Of a stretch of DNA of 64,000 bases, positions 54,552-63,209 are shown one piece after another (position 1 is the first letter of the stretch; each line of letters opens with the position of its first letter). The notes below the pieces were generated by a model that saw nothing but the letters and a program-made list of their open reading frames with translations, was not told the DNA's origin and did not search any database. The DNA comes from Leucocoprinus leucothites (Eukaryota; Basidiomycota; Agaricomycetes; Agaricales; Agaricaceae): the NCBI GenBank assembly GCA_013368445.1, contig JAACJO010000035.1, positions 62,001 through 126,000 on the forward strand, in the 5' to 3' direction. The translations under genes and the position numbers were made by a program.

Positions 54552-56250
54552 TTTTTTATTTTATTTTATTTTAAAATGAATGATTTATTACATGGTACCT
54601 GGTCACAGTCCACGCTCACCAACATAATACAGGGCCTAAGTACCACTACCTAAACCAAATACTACAAAGACGAGAATAGATAAAGTCCTGTCCAAATATA
54701 GTACACTACTCGATGGCAAAGAGATGTGGCATAGTAACAAAGAGATGAAACTAAAGTCCAACTCGCAGACCTCTAACAGTAAGCTTACATGCGCGTGTGG
54801 CCCTAGCGACATACCAATGGAGTTGGAAGATGCATTGAAGCAGGTACATGACCTACTACTGGGGCCTCCTATTGTCCTCCTTGTGACAGCTAAGCCAATC
54901 ACGGTCAAACTGGTGGTGCCAGAATGGGCACTTTCAATCATCAGCTGCATGGTTGCCCTTGCAGTTGATACATGAGATGTGGGGACAGGGCTCCCCAGCG
55001 GGTGTGGGCAGGATAGGGGGGTTTGCCTTTAGACTCCCCTTACAGCACAATGATGTGGAGCAATGGTTCTCACTATGGTGAGGACCACCACACTGGGAAC
55101 ACCTGAGTGCACGGTTGTGGTAGGTGGGAGTAGAGTGACCAAAGCACCAGCAGTGCTGGCACTGAGGGACACCGGGGTGGGCATGGGTGGGCTTGATGAC
55201 AGCCTGCATACCATTGAAGTCAAGGTACTTGTTGAGGAGCTTCTTGGTGCCAGCTCCTGACTGAGAGTCCCATAGGTTGAACCAAACAGTTGTGGTGTCG
55301 GCCTTGGGGGAGTTGCACATAATGCGCATGGATGAAATGTCGGTGAAAGTATCCTTGAATAGAGACAGTCACATGCGATCAGTGATCTGAACTGGCATAA
55401 TATGGACGCCGTTCACGTGGAAGGGGACATTGAGGATCTTAAGATAAGACCTTGACCTGAGGCAGTGCATCTTCAGCTCGAATGGGGCAGTGAAGATGGA
55501 GGGGATAGCAGACTCAATGACAGTGATGTCGGAGTCTGAGGGTATGGCGGAGGTGTACAGCGCAATAGTGCTGTATGCCTTGGTGATATTCTCAACATGC
55601 AAGGAAGACTTTGCATGTGAGAGGGCATTATTGAGAAGGTGCATGGCCTTGTGGTGGAGATAGGTGATCTCACTGGCATCCCCAGTGAAATCAAGGAACA
55701 GTTGGCAGTGGGTGGGCCTGGCAGTGGTCATGCACAGCTTCTTGGCAGAGCCGGCAGTGGCAGTGGCAGCCTGATGCATCACAGTGACACAATCAGGGTT
55801 GAGGGAGGAGTTTGCCTGTGCCAGCTTGATGAGCGACACAGGTGGCACCGAAGTGCCAGAACAAGTGGCTTCCGCAAATGAGTGCTGATGAGGCGCTGGA
55901 GCAGAGGTGGGGATGGGCGCCTTAATGGGCGCTTGAGGGGGGCCACTAGCATGTGCCTTAGGGGGTGCTTGCTTGGGAAGTACAGGGGGACGGGCCGGGG
56001 CAGGCTGCGGTGCCTTGGGCATTTGCTTGGGTACCTTGGGGGAGCCCATGTCAATGTCATGTGGTTCTGCTTTGTTAGCAGATCTATGGGTTGCCTCGTG
56101 GATGACATGTGTGTCTTTAGGGGAGACTTCCAGCTCATTGAACCAGGTGAAGCCCTGCATGAAGGAGCGAAAGGTGGTCCAACCATGGCTGGCCCACTGT
56201 TTGCCCATGGAAATGCATGCACTCCCATGCCTGCTCATCTCAAATTCATA

Positions 56251-56264
56251 GACAGCACTGGCAA
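56251..56264 (+). repeat. Target-site duplication of LINE-C fragment (partner 57081-57094)
   Basis: GACAGCACTGGCAA, 14 bp, identical in both copies. Confidence 0.95.
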
Positions 56265-56867
56265 CACCTTAAAGTCCACAATGATGTTACCACCACATGT
56301 ATTCACGCCCCTCCTCAGTTAGGTGCTACTCTTGATTTCTTGTGATGCAAAGCCACCAACGACTGCCAAAAATCCTGGGAGTCCACATTCTGGAAGAAGA
56401 AGTACTGTGGCAGCGGTTTCCTTCTTTCAAAAAAGAATCGCAAGTTCCTCATCCCCACTTACGTTAAAGAGGGCACCTGGCTTCCTTTAGCCAATGAATC
56501 TCCATCACTATGCGCACGCATGACCCATGCCATCCTCAATCATGCCCCTATTGGAACTTATCACGAGAGGTTTTTCTCCCTCGAACTCAAATCTTGTCGC
56601 TGTGGCCATCACTTGGAATCACAACATCATATCTTGTGTTATTGCCCCCTATATCCCTTCCGCACTCAATGGGTACAATGTGCTTTCCCTCAGTACAAGT
56701 TTCTTGTCGAGTTCTTGAAAAAGAACCCAGCCGCTTTTGCCTTCACCAATCATGACATGCGTCCACCACCGCCTCAAGCTCCTGTGCCTGCCAAACCAAA
56801 TGAAGGTGATCTATACTCTTTCATTTCATCTCTTCTTTTTTCCTTTGAGTCCGATCTCTGTGTATGA
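56265..56867 (+). pseudogene. LINE-C ORF2, C-terminal fragment
   Basis: LKVHNDVTTTCIHAPPQLGA, LDFL then TGA (56342-56344), KATNDCQKSWESTFWKKKYC, FLLSKKNRKFLIPTYVKEGT, CRCGHHLESQHHILCYCPLY. Terminal TGA at 56865-56867. Truncated at birth, so never functional. Confidence 0.88.
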
Positions 56868-57046
56868 CACCCTGTTCAATAGTCTCTTTCAAGTCTTTCT
56901 TATGTTGCTGGACTAATCGTGTATAGTCTCTGTCTTAAGCGGTCTTCAACCGCTTTGTGTACCCCAGCTTGCTGTAGCATACCATCTGCCTGTAATATTT
57001 AGTTGAAAGCGGACTGCAATCGAGCACTGCTATATAAATTCATTGA

Positions 57047-57080
<34 letters not shown>
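56265..57080 (+). mobile_element. LINE-C, short 5'-truncated insertion in LINE-D
   Basis: 816 bp: ORF2 C-terminal codons, 3' UTR (56868-57048), terminus, T-run (57048-57054) and A-tail. Clean 14-bp duplication, the simplest example in the window of a LINE-C insertion. Confidence 0.95.
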
Positions 57081-57082
<2 letters not shown>

Positions 57083-58101
57083 CAGCACTGGCAAGATAGC
57101 TAGCACATGCCTTGGTGTAGTCCTCGTCAAGGAGGGAATTGTCAGGAAGCTCTCGCATGAAGCGCGAGAACTTCTTGAGGCCATTGAAAGCCCGCTTGGC
57201 CACAGCATCATCTCCAGACATGGTCCCAGTAGAGGACGATGGGGTGGATGGTGCAATTGGGGAAGGAGTGGGGACTGGGTAGTACATGGTACCACCAGCG
57301 ATGAGAGGGGCCTTGGGACCAAAGGTCACCAGAGGCTGAGTAGTAGGTGCCAGCAATGGAATATCAGCGGGCACCAAGGGGAGGGGTGAGAGCAACTGAA
57401 CATCAGCCCTCATGGAGGCGGCCAGAGCCTTGAAATCCGCCATTGTGTGGGTCGGCTGGGTGGAGGTGGAGGGCCTTGGGGCCTCTTCAATCGTATTGAG
57501 CTTGTCATTGCCGGACGCGATGTCAGAGTCAAGGTCCATGTTCATGATCTCACAACTAATAGCTTTAGACTTTCACCTACCCATGTTTTGCTAGTGTAGA
57601 CAATGTAGTATTGTGCTCAAACTAAGACACCAACTCAAGAGATGGTGGTGGTAAGAGGACAAGAAGGGATGCATATCTCATGTATCAACTGCAAGGGTGA
57701 CCATGCAGCTGATGATCAAAAGTGCCCATTCTGGTGCCACTGGTTCGACTGTGACTGGCTTAGCCATCACAAGAAGGACAATAGGAGGCCCCGGTAGTAG
57801 GTTGTGTACCTGCTTCAACGCATCTTCCAACCCCATTGGTATGTCGCTGGGGCCACACACACATGTAAGCTTACTATTAGAGGTCTGCAAGTTGGACTTT
57901 AGTTTCATTTCTTTGTTACTATGCCATGTTTCTTTGCCATCGAGTAGTGTACTATATTCAGACAGGACCTTATCTATTCTTGTCTCTGTAGTGTTTGGCT
58001 TGGGTAGTGGTACTTAGGCCCTGTATTATGTTGGCGAGTGTGGACTGCAACCAGGCACCACATAATAAATCATTGATTTTTTAAAAAAAAAAAAAAAAAA
58101 A

Positions 58102-59011
58102 GTGGCTACTAATGCTTCAGTGCACACCAATCACATTATTCAGGCAGTTGCTGCTGTTTGTCTCCTGCACAGGGACGAGCCACTCTGGCAGTTTCGCTGT
58201 GTAGCAGGTAAAGCCACCACACTGGATGTGGAACTATTGGCCCTTTGGCTCAGTGTTGAGCATGTGTGTTGCATACCTGATGCCAAGTCAATTATCCTAT
58301 TCACTGACCATATCGCCACAGTGTGGTTGGCGGTGGACCCTTCTACCCACTCTGGCCAGGCTCACTCCCTGGCAGTGTGTGGCTATCTGATGGAGTGGCT
58401 TGGTGCTGATGCTGAGTGCACCATCGAATTCCATGAGGTCCACTCTCATTTGAAGTGGCCCTTCCATCGATCAGTTCATGCTTATGTGACTGATCCCTCT
58501 TTCCAGATGAGTATGGGAGCCTGTCCCTCTACTATGTACCCTTGGATATCTGTGCAAGGCTGAGGTCAAGGCTTGCAAAGATGAGTGGACAAGACTGTTC
58601 ACTCTTCCTACTTATACCAGTAAGGACTCCCTTCATCTCTGTAAGAGAGATAATAAATTCATTCACCCCATGTATCTCCATGGTGGAGCGTGGTTGCTGA
58701 AACTCACATCTTCAATGCTTTGTGCATGGGTATGCTGGACAATACTCAATCATGCCCCTATCGGGTCCTACAGGGCCCAGTTCCATGTCCAGGAGGACAT
58801 TTCATGTCCCTGCGGGTTTGCCTTTGAAACTCAGCAGTACATCTTAACCTCCTGTCAGAGGTTCCATAGTGAGGAGGTGGACTTCCCCTCCTACTTTGAT
58901 GAGCTCGTTGATTTCTACAATAAGAATCTGCTTGTGTTTTCTTTTGCCACACCCCCCGGGGGGCTAACATACTCTGTCATATGCTTTTTGGGGTCTGCTG
59001 GGTTCTGGTGA
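58102..59011 (+). pseudogene. LINE-F ORF2, RNase H and C-terminal part
   Basis: RNase H-like order: VATNASVHTNHIIQAVAAVC (first catalytic Asp apparently Asn), TTLDVELLALWLSVEHVCC (Glu), SIILFTDHIATVWLAVDPST (second Asp), ECTIEFHEVHSHLKWPFHRS. Stops at 58561-58563 and soon after. A readable C-terminal part follows: LHGGAWLLKLTSSMLCAWVC, TILNHAPIGSYRAQF, CPCGFAFETQQYILTSC (the same C.CG..ET..IL..C motif as LINE-C). Clearly homologous in plan but strongly diverged from LINE-C. Confidence 0.78.
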
Positions 59012-59544
59012 GTCCTCCCTGCATTGCTAACTGTTCTGCAGGTCTGATCTGGTTCCTCTTAAGTAAGGCAGGGTAGGCTTTTGGCTAGGTGAAGCTCCAC
59101 GATCAGGGAGGCAGCTAGAGGTAACACACCATGCCTAGGGCACCTTCTGGTTACATGTGCAAGTAAAGAGGCTCCTTGGGGTCATTGAAGGGCCATTCCC
59201 TGTTCCCCAACTCACCTTTGGAGATTCTGGATTCGTTCCGTGTGGGGTGACTTGTGATGTGGGGGGGGCTTCCTGGTGTCTGGCATAGGTCCCTGATGGT
59301 GTGGGTGGCAATACTGGTGGCTTGATCGCTGCGCTCTCTCACAGTGGCAGGCCATTACTACTACATCTGTGTTGGGCTTTGGCCTGAGGCAGGTGGTTTC
59401 CATGGCAGTAAGCAGGCATACTCTGCTTGAGATGTGAGGGGTGGTTCTCTTGTATTTGCTGTTTAGAGTACTTGTGTGTATTTGACTGGACTGCTATTGC
59501 GCACCGGTATATAAATTTATGATTATAAAAAAAAAAAAAAAAAA
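58102..59544 (+). mobile_element. LINE-F, 3' fragment of a second ORF2-bearing LINE lineage
   Basis: RNase H and C-terminal codons, then 533 bases of 3' UTR (59012-59544) without a convincing gene. Terminus TGGACTGCTATTGCGCACCGG then TATAAATTTATGATT and an A-tail. Little nucleotide similarity to LINE-C outside the terminus. The tail is followed by C, not G. Confidence 0.8.
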
Positions 59545-60955
59545 CCCCCTATGACAACCCACTCAACCTGTGTGGGTTCTTTGGCTCCCCCCATTCTGAT
59601 GTTTTGTCACCTGGCCCCTCCCAACTGACTGCTGATGTTCTGTCACTATCAGTTGCTCCTCCAGTGGCTGACATTGTGTTGCCACTAAAACCCTTCACAG
59701 CCAGTGGAACTACCTTCTACCCTGTCGATGCTCCCCCTGCCATGCCTGAATCAGTGACCTCCTCCAAGAGAAAGAAGAAGGAGCTCACCCTGAAGCATGC
59801 CCTCACTGACCTCTGGTCCTTCCTCACATGGTTGGACACCATCAATTATGCCACCAATATCACAGACCAAGATGCACAGACCATGGTTACTTGTTTAGCC
59901 AAGGCCTCATATGCCATAGCCAGCGAGCTGAAGATAAGTGGCATACTGATCACCTTGAACTCTCTCAACACCAAGGGCTAGGTGACATTTGCTGATTGTT
60001 TGGTAGGCCTCGGTCAGAGATTCTTGGCCAAAGCCTCCCCTAAAGCGATGTGTGTCATCCACAAGGTGACCCATGGATCTGCTGACTCAGCAGGTCCATG
60101 TGACATTGACATGGGCTCCCCCAAGGTGCCCACTTTACCACCCCTGGATCATTGGTCCACCCCGGCCTGTCCCTCCCTACCACCTAAGCCAGTGCCTGCA
60201 AAGGCCTGTGCTAGTGGCAAAGTGCCCACTCAAGTGCCCCCCACTCCTAGGGTTAGGTCTGATGGCCAAGCCTGACAAGCACCCATCCCACCCTCGGCGG
60301 CTAAGAAGTCATTCGCCAAGGTTGCCTGCACCCTGGCATCTGTGGCAGCACTTATCAAGCTTGCCCAGTCCCATCCCACCCTCAAGCCTGATTGTATCAC
60401 TGCAATGCATCAGGCCACCCTCACTGATGCACCTTCTGCAAAGAAGCCCCACATGACCATGTTGGGTCCCACCCGGCACCAACTCTTCCTCAAAACTCCA
60501 CCAAAGCTGACACTGCCACCATTTGGGTCAACTTTTGGGATTCTCAGTCCGGTGCTAATGCCAAGCACCTGGTCAGCAAATACCTCAACTTTGACAGCAT
60601 GCAGTCTATGATCAAGGCCACATGTGCTCACTCTGGGACCCCCCAGTGTCAACGATGCTGGTGTTGGGGCCACACTACCACCGCCTGTTGCAACCATGCA
60701 CTCAGGTGCTCATAATGTGGTGGGCCATATTGGTCCGAAAATCACTGCACCACCTCCTCCTGTTGTAAGGGGTCGCCAAAGGCTAACCCCCCCATCCAGC
60801 CCACACCTGCCAGGGAACTCTGTCCCCACATCAAGTATGTCAATTGTGGCAAGGAACATGCTACTACTGACCACAAATGCATGTTCTGGTGCCACTGGTT
60901 TGATTGGGATTGGCTGCAAAGTCATTCTGGTTCTGCTGGCCAGCCCTGGGCCTAG
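59545..60955 (+). pseudogene. LINE-B ORF1 (B2 type) with internal deletion
   Basis: Order: PYDNPLNLCGFFGSP, KPFTASGTTFYPVDAP, B2 helical module HALTDLWSFLTWLDTINYAT ... CLAKASYAIASELK, stop TAG (59979-59981), SPKAMCVIHKVTHGSADSAG, stop TGA (60273-60275), AALIKLAQSHPTLKPDCITA and GPTRHQLFL. About 0.4 kb, including the first part of the RRM-like region, is missing at 60494, and the frame shifts. Zinc knuckles CQRCWCWGHTTTAC and CGKEHATTDHKC remain in another frame. TAG at 60953-60955. Confidence 0.85.
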
Positions 60956-61286
60956 GGGGAGCTCCCTAGTGTCAACACATTGTCCCCCATCCATTTCCAG
61001 TCACTGGGTGGGCCCTTATGAACCCCAAGGCCTGCCACTTTCAGATGCAGTGATATTGGTATATGTTTCATCTCTTTGTATTTTGTCACATGCCTAGCCC
61101 TCTTCTGCTGTTGAGTTGTGTATTGTCTTGGATAGGACTCTTATATATTCCCGGTTGTTTACTCTTGCATAGTTGGTAGTGGTATCGGTTCCCTGTAGTA
61201 GATAGTTGGGTGCAGACTGCTATCACACACCATGTTATAAATTTGGACCCCTTTGGGGTCCACTGACAAAATAAATAAATAAATTA
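59545..61286 (+). mobile_element. LINE-B (B2 type), truncated and internally deleted
   Basis: Starts at PYDNPLN codons of ORF1 and ends with a 3' UTR of 330 bases (60956-61286, no gene), the terminus TGCAGACTGCTATCACACACC and TTATAAATTTGGACCCC, and an AAAT-repeat tail. CpG-poor. Confidence 0.85.
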
Positions 61287-61471
61287 GATAGAGACTTGTA
61301 CTCACCTGTGGACAACTGTAAATGACTGAGAGTCAAGAAAGCATCCACAGGAGAGTTGAACATGCAGTCAGGTGATCTACAACTGACTAAGCAAGCTCTG
61401 CATCAACTCTAAGTTCACACATCAACAAATCAATCACAAATACTTGTAGACTGTCCAGAGCACATCTGACA
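61287..61471 (-). mobile_element. Copia-1 LTR fragment (L8)
   Basis: 185 bp, the inner part to the CTGACA end of the LTR. About 117 bp are missing on the side of the LINE-B tail. Followed by CTGTT and about 30 unassigned bases. Confidence 0.87.
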
Positions 61472-61504
61472 CTGTTGGCTCTCTCAGCTAGACTGTTCTG
61501 CTGG

Positions 61505-62401
61505 TTGCTCGCCATATGCAATTTGAGGTGGTTTCTTCAGGAGCTCTCCACCTGAATCAAATGGGCAGAGTTATCCAATGCTCCACCAAAGATGCAGGTG
61601 TTTTCCTCACTCATGTTATTTGGGCCAGATCAGCCAAAGGTATGATTACTAGTGTTTGTGCCTTCAACATTGCCCAATTCTTCCCCTCCCTTAACCACGA
61701 TATTCTTACTGACATCCTGTGATGCCAGGGGTTCGCCCCAGAACTTGTTAAATTTTTCTCTCACTACCTTATAGGTCGATCCACCCAATTCATGTGGAAC
61801 ACTTTCCTATCTGATGCCCATAATGCAGATGTTGGTATGGGGCAAGGTTCAGCTCTATCTCCCATCCTCTCAGCACTCTACTTGGTGCCTCTCATGTTTA
61901 TGTTTGACCAATGTGCTCATCTACAATCTGTCCCCTCTTCCCTTTTATCTTTTGTTGATGATGGGCTTTGTATCACTCAAGTGAAGAATTACACTGACAC
62001 TATTTCTTCCCTCAAATTAGCATACTCCATCATTAACTCCATATGTACTGACCTCAGACTAGTCATCAAACATGACAAATCTGAGGTTTTCCACTTCTCT
62101 TGTCACTACAACAATTCTAATCCCCCACTTGACCTATCTGATGTTGGTGGCCCCCTCTTTCACCCAAAATGCTTCTGGCGATACCTTAGTTTCTATTTCA
62201 ACTACTGACTCTTGTTTCAAGAGCATGTTCAATATTACTCTACCAAAGCATTATCCACAGTGAAAGCTATGGGTATGCTAGGTAACTCAACCCAAGGACT
62301 TCTCCCTCTCCAAAAATGACTCCTATATAGGTCATGCGTTGTCCCTGTGGCAATGTATGGCTATCAACTATGGTACTATGAGGGCACTCATAACAAGGTG
62401 C
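61505..62401 (+). pseudogene. LINE-C ORF2, RT segment
   Basis: LHLNQMGRVIQCSTKDAGVF, motif A AFNIAQFFPSL, TGA in DIL*CQGF (61720-61722), motif B GQGSALSPILSALYLVPL, motif C FVDDGLC near 61955. Stops at 62206-62208 and 62317-62319. Interrupted after HNKVL by an antisense LINE-C fragment. The gene resumes at 63210. Confidence 0.88.
62387..62401 (+). repeat. Target-site duplication of antisense LINE-C fragment (partner 63210-63224)
   Basis: CTCATAACAAGGTGC against CTTGTAACAAGGTGC. Sister copies read CTCGTAACAAGGTGC, so one copy decayed CG to CA and the other CG to TG. Confidence 0.92.
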
Positions 62402-63209
62402 TTTTTTTTTTAAAAAAAATCAATGAATTTATATACCGGTGCTTGATTGCAGTCCGCTTTTCAACTAAATACAAACAGGTGGTACACTAGGGCAAGCCGG
62501 GGTACACAAAGCAGTCGAAGACCGCTTAAGACAAAGACTATATACAATTAGTCCAGTAAAATAGGGAAGACTTGAGAGAGACTATAGTATGAGGTGTCAT
62601 ACACAGAGATTGGACTCAAGTGAAAATAAAATAGAAGAGATGAAAGAGTATAGTTCACCTTCATTTGGTTTGGCGGGCACAGGGGCTTGAAGTGGTGGTG
62701 GATGTGTATCTTGATTGGTAAAAGCAAAAGCAGCTGGGTTCTTTTTTAAGAACTCGACAAGGAACTCGTATTGAGGAAAGGCGCATTGCACCCATTGAGT
62801 GCGGATGGAATATAGGGGGCAATAGCACAGGATATGATGTCGTGTTTCAAGGCAATGGCCACAAAGACAGGATATAGGCTTGAGGGGAAAGAATCTCTCA
62901 TGATAAGCCCTGATTGGAGCATGATTGAGGATAGCATGAGTCATGCATGCATATAATGATGGCAATTCATTTGCTAGAGGAAGCCAGGTACCCCCTTTGA
63001 CATAAGAGGAGATGAGAAACTTGCGATTCTTTTTTGAAAGAAGGAAACCGTTGCTGCAGTACTTCTTCTTCCAGAATGTAGACTCCCATGATTTCTGGCA
63101 GTCATTGGTGACTTTGCGTCACAAGAAGTTGAGGGTGGCACCCATATGGGGAGGGGCATGGATACGTGTGGAAGTGACATCATTGTGAACTTTAAGGTGG
63201 GGCTTCCAA
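62402..63209 (-). mobile_element. LINE-C, short antisense insertion in LINE-C
   Basis: 808 bp: tail 62402-62411, T-run, terminus, 3' UTR and ORF2 C-terminal codons, 5'-truncated at 63209. The pseudogene is listed separately. Confidence 0.92.
62597..63209 (-). pseudogene. LINE-C ORF2, C-terminal fragment
   Basis: Sense: KFTMMSLPHVSMPLPIWVPP in the shadow frame. The true frame reads KPHLKVHNDVTSTRIHAPPH, LLVTKSPMT-region, FLLSKKNRKFLISSYVKGGT, CLCGHCLETRHHILCYC. It ends with TGA at 62597. It carries a stop near 63120 (CGA to TGA). Confidence 0.82.

Larger units (their letters stand above)
54856..57584 (-). pseudogene. LINE-D ORF1 (split by LINE-C fragment)
   Basis: ATG 57584 opens MGR then TGA at codon 4 (CGA in intact relatives), then KSKAISCEIMNMDLDSD. 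Helical module KRAFNGLKKFSRFMRELPDN ... YTKACASYLASAV, interrupted by LINE-C, then YEFEMSRHGSACISMGKQWA and HGWTTFRSFMQGF. Linker QMPKAPQPAPARPPVLPKQA. GPTHCQLFLDFTG-like block (here RPTHCQLFLDFTGD), RSRSYLKILNVPFHVNG, a TGA near 55368, VWFNLWDSQSGAGTKK. Zinc knuckles CQHCWCFGHSTPTY, CSQCGGPHHSENHC and CINCKGNHAADD. TAG at 54856-54858. Strong CpG loss throughout. Confidence 0.87.
54552..57671 (-). mobile_element. LINE-D inner copy, full length, ORF1-only (about 2.3 kb)
   Basis: Antisense, 5' end CATCCCTTCTTGTCC at 57671, 3' tail at 54552. Removing the LINE-C insertion (56265-57080 plus one duplication) leaves about 2,290 bp: leader, ORF1 and a 3' UTR of about 280 bases, and no ORF2. Perfect 15-bp duplication. 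Confidence 0.95.
54334..57797 (+). pseudogene. LINE-D ORF1, C-terminal part (outer copy, split)
   Basis: Left piece: zinc knuckles CQRCWCFGHSTPTC and CSQCGSPHHSENHC, then SCCKGSLKANPPILPTPAGE. Right piece (57687): CINCKGDHAADDQKC and PFWCHWFDCDWLSHHKKD, stop TAG 57795-57797. The two pieces join in frame if the inner LINE-D and one copy of its 15-bp duplication are removed. Confidence 0.85.
54334..58101 (+). mobile_element. LINE-D outer copy, 5'-truncated, split by inner LINE-D
   Basis: Own sequence 54334-54551 and 57687-58101. It has the ORF1 zinc-knuckle region, 3' UTR (57798-58080), the terminus TGGACTGCAACCAGGCACC then ATAATAAATCATTGA, and a tail to 58101. Confidence 0.9.
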
